64,000 nucleotides of DNA from Desulfoarculaceae bacterium (lineage in GTDB: Bacteria > Desulfobacterota > Desulfobulbia > Desulfobulbales > Desulfocapsaceae): assembly GCA_019429465.1 (NCBI GenBank), contig JAHYIV010000002.1:62001-126000 (forward strand), in the 5' to 3' direction. This document shows positions 1 through 9,250 of the stretch, piece after piece. Position numbers and translations under genes: made by a program. How positions within the stretch are numbered: position 1 is the first letter of the stretch; the number at the start of each line of letters is the position of its first letter. The notes below the pieces were generated by a model. It did no database searches, had not been told where the DNA came from, and worked only from the letters and a program-made list of their open reading frames with translations.

Positions 1-571
1 ACAGAGCCCGGATGTCACCGGCATCCACCCCGCTGCCGGCGACCAGTTCAGCCGTCAGGGCATTGATACAGGAAACAATGTTCTGCTGCAGGAGAGCAAG
101 ACCGGGATCGATGAAGGAAAAATCCACCTCCCGCATTTTCCTCCTCTCCTGAGTGGCCTGATGAATGCGGCTGAGAATATCGGCCCCATATTCGATCTGG
201 CTGTTTTCACGCCCGGCCGAGGAAAGGACCCGGCCGGTAAGCAGATCCACCAGGGTCGCCTCCAGATGGGTGGTGCCAAGATCGAGGGCCATGGCCGGCA
301 ACATTGCCGGCAGTTCAGGCAGAAAATCGGCCAGCACCCATCTCTCGGGGAGATCATTGACCAGGGCGACCCCGGCAAACCCGGCCTGACGAAAACGTCT
401 GCACAGCGACACAACCCTGGCAAAAGGGATCTCCAGCGGTCGAGAATCGGGTAATATTGCCCTGAGGGCGCGGCGTAGACGATCAAGATCAGCACTATTG
501 TCCTGCAGACTGGGCTTTTCCGCCGTCAGATGGACAGGAAGGACAAAAGAGGTTATCTTTCTTAATACCAT
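1..571 (-). CDS. RACo-like ASKHA-domain protein (DUF4445 / corrinoid-protein reductive activator family), 3' part outside window
   Basis: Not in the ORF track because it runs off the window edge. Reverse-strand reading from ATG at 571: MVLRKITSFVLPVHLTAEKPSLQDNSADLDRLRRAL...AMALDLGTTHLEATLVDLLTGRVLSSAGRENSQIEYGADILSRIHQAT..., with the ASKHA phosphate-1 motif and the QIxYGADILSRI signature of DUF4445. Confidence 0.75.
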   Translation of the reverse strand, partial: MVLRKITSFVLPVHLTAEKPSLQDNSADLDRLRRALRAILPDSRPLEIPFARVVSLCRRFRQAGFAGVALVNDLPERWVLADFLPELPAMLPAMALDLGTTHLEATLVDLLTGRVLSSAGRENSQIEYGADILSRIHQATQERRKMREVDFSFIDPGLALLQQNIVSCINALTAELVAGSGVDAGDIRAL

Positions 572-764
572 ACAGTTTTTCCTTCTTTCTTTCATTGCTC
601 TGCTGTCGCGACACAAGAACGGTCGTTCTTTATCCTCTTTGGTGCAAGCAACCAGACCAGCCAAGGACTTTGTCACCATATAGTGAGGAGCTGAGTGATT
701 CTTGCGCCAGGGCTCCTGAATACTCACAGCTCCTCACCTGTCTTCTTCTTGACGAGAGAGCCGG

Positions 765-1931
765 ATGATGGTACCTAATTTCAACAAAGAAGTGTCAACT
801 ATAATAGGTACCTTGCATAATAGGCACCGGAAAAAACAGGCTCTGATCTTGCTATTATTAAACCGCTACATACTGACCCAGTTTGTCAGGATCTTCTGCA
901 CTGTTGCCGCCGGCTTTGCTGCCATCTATATTCTTATCGACTTCTTTGAGAAGATAGACAATTTCATGGAGGCTGGCAAGCCGCTGAGCCTGGTCTTTCA
1001 GTTTTTCATCCTCAGCATTCCCTTTATCCTTGATCAACTCGGCCCGGTGCTTATCCTGCTCTCAGGGGTCATTACCATAGGCCTGCTCACTCATCGCCAT
1101 GAGCTGACAGCACTCAAGGCCGGTGGTATTCCACTTCGTGCCATTATCAGGCCGGCGCTCATCGGAGGGCTCATCTGCACCCTGCTTTTTCTGGCCATGG
1201 CCCAATGGCTGCTGCCGGTAACCATGTCCAGCACCAATACTATCTGGTACGAAAACATAAAAGGCATGGTCCCGCTGGGAATCTTTCGCAACGGACGCTA
1301 CTACTACAAAGGCCATGAGGGATTCTACTCCTTTGCCAGGCCCGATCCGCGCCAGGCCGTCTTTTTCAATTTCTCCTACTCAAGCTGGACCGATGAGTAC
1401 GACCTGGACACCCTGATCAGCGCCGAATCTGCTGAATGGAAAGATCAGGAATGGATACTCCATAACGGTCAGACCCAGGTGCGCTCAGGCAAAGACAACT
1501 ACCAGACCACACTCTTTACCGAGAAGAGAATTTTCCTGGCCGAGACCCCCGATGTTTTTTTTGTGCCTAAATATGAGGTATCCGAACTTTCCATAACCGC
1601 TCTCTATCAACGGATCCATAATCAGCGGACAGATGCGGAAAAAGTCAAGGCATGGGCAGATTTTTACGGCCGTATCTCCTACACCCTGCTCGGCTTGCCC
1701 CTGCTGCTGCTTGGCCTGCCCGTGCTCCTCATCTCGTACCAGAAATGGGGCCGTGATCTTTCCATTGCCATTCCCGCCAGCTGCGGGCTGGCCTTTGTGG
1801 CCTGGGGCCTCTGGGGAGCCCTGCAGTCGCTGGCCAGGGCCGATTACGTCCATCCCCTGCTGGCCGCGGTGATTATCCATCTTCTCTTTGGCAGCGCCGG
1901 ACTTTATCTCCTGCACAGACAAAATAAATGA
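765..1931 (+). CDS. lptG: LptG/LptF-family (YjgP/YjgQ) LPS export permease
   Basis: 388-aa membrane ORF with NRYILTQFVRIF...GFAAIYILIDFFEKIDNF and C-terminal TM segments typical of the family; true start probably TTG at 849. Confidence 0.8.
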   Translation: MMVPNFNKEVSTIIGTLHNRHRKKQALILLLLNRYILTQFVRIFCTVAAGFAAIYILIDFFEKIDNFMEAGKPLSLVFQFFILSIPFILDQLGPVLILLSGVITIGLLTHRHELTALKAGGIPLRAIIRPALIGGLICTLLFLAMAQWLLPVTMSSTNTIWYENIKGMVPLGIFRNGRYYYKGHEGFYSFARPDPRQAVFFNFSYSSWTDEYDLDTLISAESAEWKDQEWILHNGQTQVRSGKDNYQTTLFTEKRIFLAETPDVFFVPKYEVSELSITALYQRIHNQRTDAEKVKAWADFYGRISYTLLGLPLLLLGLPVLLISYQKWGRDLSIAIPASCGLAFVAWGLWGALQSLARADYVHPLLAAVIIHLLFGSAGLYLLHRQNK

Positions 1932-2752
1932 TCAAAATGCGTAAGAGTTCTGAAAAAAAAAGAATCGGTATTGTCGGGGTCCCGCCACTGGCAATCATCA
2001 AAAAGATAGAGGCAGAGGGGACCACGATCTTTGATCTGGATGAACCCCTCGTCAAGAGGGACATCGAGCTGGCCTCTTCCTATCTGCCCCGGGTCTTTTG
2101 CGCCATCCTGCGCACCGTGGTCATCAATGGTCTCAGCCTTAAACTGGATCGTATCTATATTGATGTCGGACCGGGAAAATGCGACTGTGCCCTGCATACC
2201 GCCACCATCCTGCACGACATCCTGCCGGAGACAACCGTCATCACCACCAGGAATCAAGACCGAAAAGACTTTGGCACCCCCCTCTGCACCAGCAAGATGC
2301 CCCTTGTTGACAAAATAAGCGCCATCACCAGGTCGGTGCAATCGGCCAAGCCTTACCAGGATCTTCCTGCCTGCACCCCTACGGCTGGTTTCTGGGGTGT
2401 GCCGCCGCGTGATTTTTCCCTGCTCAGCCTCTTCCCGGAGACGACCCATGTCTACGGCTGGACCCGCTGCATGGAGAACAAGACCCCTGACCACCAGAGA
2501 CTGGAGGCACAGATCAACTCGGATATCCCTACGGTCTTTTTTGCCCAGTCCTTCTGCGCCAAGACCGCACTGGCCAGACACCTGGCGAGCAGACACCCGC
2601 ACGGACTCTATGTCGACTGCGATGTTACGGCCGGCAACAGCGCCAAGGCAAAGATCGAGGCCTTTCTTGAACTTTCAGCGCCCCAGAAACAGGAGCTCAA
2701 AGGCCGTAAACCTGATTTCTGTCTTCTCTCCCCTGGCCTTCCGACCCCCTGA
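1928..2752 (+). CDS. uncharacterised cysteine-containing protein, translationally coupled to lptG
   Basis: 274-aa ORF whose ATG overlaps the lptG stop (ATGA); contains GPGKCDCALHT and several other Cys; no family recognised. Confidence 0.7.
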   Translation: MIKMRKSSEKKRIGIVGVPPLAIIKKIEAEGTTIFDLDEPLVKRDIELASSYLPRVFCAILRTVVINGLSLKLDRIYIDVGPGKCDCALHTATILHDILPETTVITTRNQDRKDFGTPLCTSKMPLVDKISAITRSVQSAKPYQDLPACTPTAGFWGVPPRDFSLLSLFPETTHVYGWTRCMENKTPDHQRLEAQINSDIPTVFFAQSFCAKTALARHLASRHPHGLYVDCDVTAGNSAKAKIEAFLELSAPQKQELKGRKPDFCLLSPGLPTP

Positions 2753-2754
2753 TT

Positions 2755-3405
2755 ATGCTCCTGGCTGATTTCGGAACCTCATACTGCAAGCTATGGGACA
2801 CCACAACCACCGCCCCTCTGCTCATTCCCACCAAGGAGATCGACCAGGACCTGCAGGTAGATCTTGCCACAGGGCATAACGGCAAACGGCACGCCAGCCG
2901 GTATGTCAATGAACTCACCGCCCTCGCCAGGGGCGGTAATGCCCTGATTGATGCGGACAACTACACCCTGCTCGACTGCGGCAGTCGGGATATCAAATTC
3001 ATCCGCTACGACCAGGGCAAGATCAAGAACATGGGCTGGAATGTGGAGTGTGGCGCCTCAATGGGTTTTACCATTGAACTGCTGGCACGTTACTACAACC
3101 TCGATTTTGCCACTATGCAGGTTCCTGAGAGCTCCTTCTCGGTGACCTGCGGGGTCCTGGGCATGAGCCATATCTTTGATGCGGTGGTGAGTGGAGCCAG
3201 CGAGGCCGAAGCAGTGGCCAAATTTGTCAAAGGAATTGCCCTGAATGCCTATAATTTTGCCGGCAGCCCTGATCTTATCTACCTTTCAGGCGGACTCTGC
3301 CACAACCCTTTATTCGTGGCCTCATTCCCCTGCGAGGTGGTGTCTCTGGGACGCTTTGTCCTCCTGCAGGGGCTGAAGACCATCTGCGACGAGCAGACAT
3401 ACTGA
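2755..3405 (+). CDS. BcrAD/BadFG/HgdC-like ASKHA ATPase (compact dehydratase-activator/archerase-like protein)
   Basis: 216-aa ORF: LLADFGTSYCKLWD (phosphate 1), LATGHNGKRH, LLDCGSRDIKFIRYDQGKIKNMGWNVECGASMGF, FSVTCGVLGMS, DLIYLSGGLCHNP; collinear with HgdC-type activators. Confidence 0.7.
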   Translation: MLLADFGTSYCKLWDTTTTAPLLIPTKEIDQDLQVDLATGHNGKRHASRYVNELTALARGGNALIDADNYTLLDCGSRDIKFIRYDQGKIKNMGWNVECGASMGFTIELLARYYNLDFATMQVPESSFSVTCGVLGMSHIFDAVVSGASEAEAVAKFVKGIALNAYNFAGSPDLIYLSGGLCHNPLFVASFPCEVVSLGRFVLLQGLKTICDEQTY

Positions 3406-3606
3406 AAGAAGAACCATCAAAGGTACGATGGCCCTACCCCGGACGACTGCCAACCTGTGCCGCTGCCACCAAGGCCAGCACAAGCCGGTACCAGCTATAA
3501 ATGCCCACAAGTCAACCCTCTTTTCCCCCTTCATGTGCCGGAAACGAAAGGGCTCCGGACACCACGCTCTCCAGCACGGAAAGTTCTCAGGGCACCACGG
3601 TCCAAC

Positions 3607-3650
3607 AAAAAAAACGGTTCAGAAGGGACCCATTCTGAACCGTTTTTTTT
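3607..3650. terminator. bidirectional intrinsic terminator
   Basis: Perfect 18-bp stem AAAAAAAACGGTTCAGAA / TTCTGAACCGTTTTTTTT with 8-nt loop between convergent units. Confidence 0.9.
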
Positions 3651-3715
3651 AGACGCGCTGAAAGCGCATAATCTGTCAGCGCTTGATTCTATTCAAGATA
3701 ACAGCTCTTACTCTT

Positions 3716-3880
3716 TTACTTATCACTCTGCTTCTTCTTCTTCTCTTTCTTTTTGCCCTGCTCTTCTTTTTTCGATTTTCTACCCTCAACCTTACCGGCT
3801 AACGGACAGCTGGAACAACAACTGCCTTTTTTCTCAAATTTATGGCAACATTTTTTCTTGATCTTTTTAGAATCACCCAT
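3716..3880 (-). CDS. small Lys/Cys-rich protein (54 aa)
   Basis: Below ORF-track cutoff. Reverse translation: MGDSKKIKKKCCHKFEKKGSCCSSCPLAGKVEGRKSKKEEQGKKKEKKKKQSDK*. GAGG about 9 nt upstream of ATG; 15 nt downstream of the FKBP stop. Confidence 0.65.
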   Translation of the reverse strand: MGDSKKIKKKCCHKFEKKGSCCSSCPLAGKVEGRKSKKEEQGKKKEKKKKQSDK

Positions 3881-3895
3881 AATCAGACCTCGTAA

Positions 3896-4645
3896 TTACT
3901 TCTTTTCAGGGGCAGGGGCAGAAAATAAAGCGTCTTCTTGCTTTTCGATAGAGATGAGCTCGACGTCAAAAAGCAGCACAGAATTCGGCTCAATCACGGG
4001 TGGCGCTCCCTGCTCACCATAGGCAAGTTCAGATGGAATGACCAGTTTATATTGGGAACCGACATCCATCAGTTTCAAGGCCTCGCTCCAGCCCGGGACC
4101 ACCTGCTCGACGCCAAAAACAGCAGGCTCATCCCGTTTACGGGAATCGTCAAAGACCGAACCATCAATAAAGGTTCCGGTATAATGCACCTTGACCTGAT
4201 CTCCCTCCTTGACCTTCACGCCAGTCCCTTTTTTCACCACTTCATACTGCAGGCCGCTTTCGGTGACCATGACGCCTTTCTTCTTTTTATTCTCGGCAAG
4301 ATATGCATCACCGGCATTCTTGTTCTTCTCCTGCAGTTCTTTTACCTGGGCAGCCTGTTTTTCCTGCATCTTGGCCGCAAACTCTTTTTGGACCTGGGCC
4401 ACTTCTTCTAAACTTATCTGCGGTGTCTTTTCTTTAAAGGCATCGTTTATCCCCTGAACTAAACGGTCATAATCAATATCTTCCTTCATCCCCCTGAAAT
4501 AAGTCCCCACATCCAACCCCATACTGTAGCTGAGTTTATCCTGAAAGGTCTTCAGCTCATCCGCTTCCTTATCCTTGTCAGCTGCGCATCCAAGGACCGG
4601 AAACAGCAGCAGGGCCGTCAAGGAAAATACCATTAATCTATTCAT
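3896..4645 (-). CDS. FKBP-type peptidyl-prolyl cis-trans isomerase, lipoprotein (FkpA/Mip-like)
   Basis: Signal peptide with LGC lipobox; N-terminal dimerisation region; C-terminal FKBP domain (GDQVKVHYTGTFIDGSVFDDS...IPSELAYGEQGAPPVIEPNSVLLFDVELISI). Confidence 0.9.
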   Translation of the reverse strand: MNRLMVFSLTALLLFPVLGCAADKDKEADELKTFQDKLSYSMGLDVGTYFRGMKEDIDYDRLVQGINDAFKEKTPQISLEEVAQVQKEFAAKMQEKQAAQVKELQEKNKNAGDAYLAENKKKKGVMVTESGLQYEVVKKGTGVKVKEGDQVKVHYTGTFIDGSVFDDSRKRDEPAVFGVEQVVPGWSEALKLMDVGSQYKLVIPSELAYGEQGAPPVIEPNSVLLFDVELISIEKQEDALFSAPAPEKK

Positions 4646-4787
4646 TACTATGAATCTCCTTTGATAAATTTTATGTCAACAACCGATTCTGACCACCCGA
4701 TCAAATACTATTAAGCACTCTTTATTCTGCAAGACAGCTGCTCTTGCCGCCAAGCTCTGGCGACAGAATACCATTTAACCCAATAAA

Positions 4788-5237
4788 CTACAAAACAACC
4801 AGTGTAATTCCCCGATTTCCTTTATTGAGGTTACAATTGCCTGCCATTTGAGGAAAACGTCGCAGCAGGTCTTGGGTCGGACCTGATCTCCGTTTGAATT
4901 CCTCACCAGGAATAAACATATTAATCTCACCATTCTCTTGAAGATATGCCAACATCTTCCTGCACTCGGCACCGATAGCGCCGCCCTTGCCACTGGATCC
5001 GTATCCATGAATCACCGTCAGGACACGCAGATTTTGCAGGCGTCCACCCTGCAATTCCGTCTGCAGTTTTTTCAAAGCACTTTCGACAAGAGGCCTGCCC
5101 CGTTCCAGGTTAACCACCTTATGGAAAACAGCTCCCGCCGGGATCGGTCCTAACGGAAGCTCTTGTTGCCCTCCACAGAAAGGACAGATAAGCACACCCG
5201 GATCAATGTCATTGCCGCAGATATCACAAAGAAGCAT
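4788..5237 (-). CDS. zinc-ribbon plus Smr-domain protein
   Basis: N-terminal CDICGNDIDPGVLICPFCGG zinc ribbon followed by Smr-like VLTVIHGYGSSGKGGAI. Confidence 0.75.
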   Translation of the reverse strand: MLLCDICGNDIDPGVLICPFCGGQQELPLGPIPAGAVFHKVVNLERGRPLVESALKKLQTELQGGRLQNLRVLTVIHGYGSSGKGGAIGAECRKMLAYLQENGEINMFIPGEEFKRRSGPTQDLLRRFPQMAGNCNLNKGNRGITLVVL

Positions 5238-5250
5238 AGCCCTGAGCCAC

Positions 5251-7428
5251 CTATACCCTTCTCACCGAGATCACCGAATCCAGTTGCCGCAGATGCTGAA
5301 GCAATACCTGCAGATGTTCAAGATTCGCAACCTCCAGGGTTATCTGCAGCTCGACAATACCTGCAGGAGTGATCCGCGTCGGGATGCCGAGAATATTAGC
5401 ATCATCAGCATTGATTGCAGCGCTGATGGTAGCCACGATCCCCCGCCTGTTTTCGGCAGTCACCAGAATCTCCACTCGATGCTGGATGGCCTGGGCGCCA
5501 GACCAGGATACTGCTATCCAGCGCTGAGGGTCAGTAACCAGCAGGTTTTCGCAGGTAGCCTTATGCACCGATATTCCGCGGCCAGTGGTAATAAAGCCGA
5601 TAATAGCATCTCCTGGCACCGGATGGCAACACTGGCTTATCTTCACCAGCATGTCATCAATCCCATCAATACTGATACCCGAATCGCCCCCCTGAAGACC
5701 GACATTCTGTTGGGCTACCAGCAGAGCGGCAAGCTCCCGGGGAGTGGACTCTTGTGGCTGCTCCTTGTCGTCGTGAAACTCAGGGGGCTGGAGCGCCTTG
5801 ACCAGACCCTGCACCGTTACAATTCCGCTTGCCACCTTCGCCAGCAGATCATCGAGCGAATTGCAGCGCAGCTCTTTCAGCAGCAATTTAATATGACCAC
5901 TCTTGACCATCTTTTTCAGGGTGGTATCGTACCGCTTCAACTCCCGCTCACAGATATCCCGACCAAGATGTACTGCCTGTTCTTTCTCTTCCCGGCGCAG
6001 CCAGGAACGAATCCGGCCACGGGCCCGGCTGGTCTTGACCAGACTCAGCCAACCCCGGCGTGGATGCTGGGCCTTTGAGGTAACGATCTCAACGATATCA
6101 CCATTCTGCAGCTCATACTTCAAAGGCACTAGGCGGTCATTGACCTTGGCCCCCACGCAGTGATCCCCGACCTCGGTATGGATGGCATAGGCAAAATCAA
6201 TGGGACAGCTCCCTTCGGGAAACTCCTTGACCTCTCCTCCCGGAGTGAGGGCATAAACCTCAGGGGTATAGAGTTCTCCCCGGACGTTTTCCAGAAACTC
6301 CCGAGGATCTTCAACCTCCTGCAGAGAGTTCACCAGCTTTTTCAGTTCCAGGAAGAGCTTGGCATCATTGCTGCCAATCGTCTGCCCCTCCTTATAGGCC
6401 CAGTGTGCAGCCACACCCTCCTGGGCAACTCGGTCCATCTTCTCGGTCCGAATCTGGACCTCGATAAAATTGTTCTGCGGCCCCACCACCGTAGTATGCA
6501 TCGACTGATAGTTGTTGGCCTTGGGAGCCGAGATGAAATCCTTGATCCGGCCAGGAACAGGCGCCCAGTTCTCATGCACCACCCCGAGCGCCGCATAACA
6601 CTCGTCCACCGTATTGACAATAATGCGAAAGGCCACCTTGTCATAGACCCGCTCCAAGGGGATCTTCTGGGCAAGGAGTTTTTTATAAATAGAATAGAGA
6701 TGCTTGGGGCGGCCAATGATACGAACCGGAAACACGTTGCTCTCAGCAAGCTTTCCATTAATGATATCAATCACTTCTTCAACATACTTCTGGCGCTCTG
6801 CGAATGAACTCTCAAGCTTAGTGGAGAGTTCAAGATACTCATCAGGATGGAGATAGCGGAAGGACTGATCTTCGAGCTCACGTTTCAACCAGTCAATACC
6901 CAGCCTGCTGGCCAGGGGCGCATACAAATCCATAGTTTCACGCGCCACCTCCTGCCGATACTCGCTGTCCATCGACTCCAGGGAGCACATATCCTGAAGA
7001 CGGTCAGCCAGCTTGACCAGAAGCACGCGGATATCGGCGGCAATGGCCAGTAACATTTTGCGGACATTCTCAGCCTGATGCGCCAACTGGCTGTTATAAC
7101 GGACTCTGGTAATCCGGGTACAGCCCTCAACGATCTCGGCCACACTCCGGCCAAAGTCCTTGTCCAGCTGCGCAACCGTGACCCCCTCCTTGAGGACACC
7201 ATGCAAAAGACCGGCAACCACAGTATCAAGGTCAAGGTGCATGGAGGCAAGGGTGGAAGCCACTTCCAGGACATGCTCCAGATAGAGCACACCTGAAAAA
7301 TGTTTTTTATCCGTGTGCACCTTGACCGCAAAATCCCAGGCCTTGTCAAGGGGATCCAGATCAACATCGTGGAGATAGCCCCTGGCAATAGCCTTCAGGC
7401 CGGTAATGTTCAGCATGGATACAGTCAT
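5251..7428 (-). CDS. RelA/SpoT family (p)ppGpp synthetase/hydrolase
   Basis: HD, synthetase, TGS (YALTPGGEVKEFPEGSCPIDFAYAIHTEVG) and ACT domains; start trimmed to ATG 7428 because the longer ORF overlaps proS. Confidence 0.93.
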   Translation of the reverse strand: MTVSMLNITGLKAIARGYLHDVDLDPLDKAWDFAVKVHTDKKHFSGVLYLEHVLEVASTLASMHLDLDTVVAGLLHGVLKEGVTVAQLDKDFGRSVAEIVEGCTRITRVRYNSQLAHQAENVRKMLLAIAADIRVLLVKLADRLQDMCSLESMDSEYRQEVARETMDLYAPLASRLGIDWLKRELEDQSFRYLHPDEYLELSTKLESSFAERQKYVEEVIDIINGKLAESNVFPVRIIGRPKHLYSIYKKLLAQKIPLERVYDKVAFRIIVNTVDECYAALGVVHENWAPVPGRIKDFISAPKANNYQSMHTTVVGPQNNFIEVQIRTEKMDRVAQEGVAAHWAYKEGQTIGSNDAKLFLELKKLVNSLQEVEDPREFLENVRGELYTPEVYALTPGGEVKEFPEGSCPIDFAYAIHTEVGDHCVGAKVNDRLVPLKYELQNGDIVEIVTSKAQHPRRGWLSLVKTSRARGRIRSWLRREEKEQAVHLGRDICERELKRYDTTLKKMVKSGHIKLLLKELRCNSLDDLLAKVASGIVTVQGLVKALQPPEFHDDKEQPQESTPRELAALLVAQQNVGLQGGDSGISIDGIDDMLVKISQCCHPVPGDAIIGFITTGRGISVHKATCENLLVTDPQRWIAVSWSGAQAIQHRVEILVTAENRRGIVATISAAINADDANILGIPTRITPAGIVELQITLEVANLEHLQVLLQHLRQLDSVISVRRV

Positions 7429-7438
7429 GGGAAGCCCC

Positions 7439-9190
7439 CTATTGCTCCTGTACCGCGCTGTCGGCCGCGGCGATCTGCTGCAGCAGATAGTCCGCCGCCT
7501 GTTCAGGGACCAGCTCCACGGTAAGACCGTCGCGACGATGACGGATTTCGACCACGCCCTCTTTGACAAGACGCGCCCCAACCGTTACCCGAAAAGGGAT
7601 CCCCAGCAGATCGGCATCCTTGAACTTGGAACCGGGCCGTTCATCACGGTCATCAAGCAGCACCTCAAGCCCTTGGTCCTGCAGCTGCGTGTAGAGCAAC
7701 TCCGCCGCGGCGACTATCGTCGCATCCTTGAGACCAAGATTGAGAATGATCACCTGAACCGGGGCAAGCGCCACTGGAAAGACAATCCCATTGTCATCGT
7801 GATTCTGTTCAATAGCCGCCGCGACAATCCGGCTGATCCCGATCCCATAACAGCCCATGACCAGGGGTTTCTCCCGGCCGTCATGATCCTGGAACAGTGC
7901 CCGCATGGACTCTGAATAAACCGTTCCCAGTTTGAAGATATGACCAACCTCGATCCCCTCAATCTGACCCAGCTTTCCGCCACAGCGAGGGCAGGGATCG
8001 TCGCCGGCAATCTGCCGCAGATCGCCGGTGACGGCCACCTCAAAATCTCGCTCCATATTCACATTCTTCAGGTGGTAGTTTTTTTCTCCGGCGCCCACCA
8101 CAAAATTATGGAGGGCTGCAACTTCCCAGTCAGCCACCACCTTGATTTTCTGGCCATTGAGGCCAATGGGACCAAGATAGCCAGTGGGCACGCCGGTGAT
8201 ATCAAAGACCTCCTGGTCCTCGGCCAGTTCGACTTCTGCCGCCTGCAACAGGTTTTTGAGCTTCACCTCCTGCACCTCGCGATCACCCCGTACCAGGACG
8301 GCAACCGGATATTGCTGCTGTCCTTCTCCGCCGGTCACCTTATAGATCAGGGTCTTGACCAGCAACTCCGGCCCGATACCCAGAAATTCACAGACCGCCG
8401 CCACCTTGCGCTTGCCCGGGGTTGCAACTCTTTCAGGTGCAAGCATCGGCTCCCGACTCTCAAGGCACCGGGCCTTGATCTCGGCCTTTTCCACGTTGGC
8501 GGCATAGTCACACTCCTGACACACCACCAGGGTGTCCTCGCCGGTCTTGGCCAGGACCATGAACTCGTGGGAAAAACTGCCGCCAATGGAGCCGCTGTCC
8601 GCCTCCACCGCCCGGAACTGCAGGCCGCAGCGGCTGAAGATGCGCTGATAGGCATCATACATCTTCTGATAGGAAATGGACGCCTGTTCATCATCGACAT
8701 CAAAGGAATAGGCATCCTTCATGATAAATTCACGACCGCGCATGAGCCCGAACCGGGGCCGAATCTCATCTCTGAACTTGTTCTGGATCTGATAGAGATT
8801 GAGTGGCAGCTGCCGATAGGAACGCACCTCACCCCGCACCAGGTCGGTGATCACCTCTTCATGGGTCGGTCCCAGACACGATTCCCGGTCATGGCGGTCC
8901 TTGAAGCGGAGCAGTTCCGCCCCATACTTCTCATAGCGCCCAGTCTCCCGCCACAGATCGGCCGGCTGGACCATGGGCATCAATAACTCCTGGGCCCCGG
9001 CGCGATTCATCTCCTCGCGGACGATTCTCTCGACCTTGCGGATGACGGCCAGGCCAAAGGGCAGATAGGTGTAGACACCTGCTGTCAATTTACGAATATA
9101 GCCTGCCCGCAGCAGCAAACGGTGGCTGACCACGTCAGCCTCGGCAGGTGTTTCCTTCAATGTCGGGACAAAAGTCTGTGAATAACGCAT
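7439..9190 (-). CDS. proS: prolyl-tRNA synthetase (bacterial type with editing domain)
   Basis: [46 protein letters not shown]...; start at 9190 (ORF-track N-terminal extension runs into the upstream repeat). Confidence 0.96.
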   Translation of the reverse strand: MRYSQTFVPTLKETPAEADVVSHRLLLRAGYIRKLTAGVYTYLPFGLAVIRKVERIVREEMNRAGAQELLMPMVQPADLWRETGRYEKYGAELLRFKDRHDRESCLGPTHEEVITDLVRGEVRSYRQLPLNLYQIQNKFRDEIRPRFGLMRGREFIMKDAYSFDVDDEQASISYQKMYDAYQRIFSRCGLQFRAVEADSGSIGGSFSHEFMVLAKTGEDTLVVCQECDYAANVEKAEIKARCLESREPMLAPERVATPGKRKVAAVCEFLGIGPELLVKTLIYKVTGGEGQQQYPVAVLVRGDREVQEVKLKNLLQAAEVELAEDQEVFDITGVPTGYLGPIGLNGQKIKVVADWEVAALHNFVVGAGEKNYHLKNVNMERDFEVAVTGDLRQIAGDDPCPRCGGKLGQIEGIEVGHIFKLGTVYSESMRALFQDHDGREKPLVMGCYGIGISRIVAAAIEQNHDDNGIVFPVALAPVQVIILNLGLKDATIVAAAELLYTQLQDQGLEVLLDDRDERPGSKFKDADLLGIPFRVTVGARLVKEGVVEIRHRRDGLTVELVPEQAADYLLQQIAAADSAVQEQ

Positions 9191-9250
9191 CTGTTTTTTT
9201 ACCTTTAAAGATGGTGAGTGGTCAGTTGTAAATGGTAAGCCGCTGTAAAA

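Noticed and set aside
1904-2602. 232-aa minus-strand ORF opposite ORF 1928
   Set aside because: The plus frame has ATGA coupling with lptG and continues to the ASKHA gene; the minus ORF has no motif.
3428-3861. Overlapping plus-strand ORFs (74 and 134 aa) after the ASKHA gene
   Set aside because: They read through the perfect terminator hairpin and antisense to the 54-aa Cys/Lys gene.
5206-6078. 290-aa plus-strand ORF opposite relA/spoT
   Set aside because: Shadow of the conserved RelA/SpoT coding frame, no domain match.
7940-8986. 348-aa plus-strand ORF opposite proS
   Set aside because: Overlaps conserved proS in full; shadow ORF in GC-richer coding DNA.
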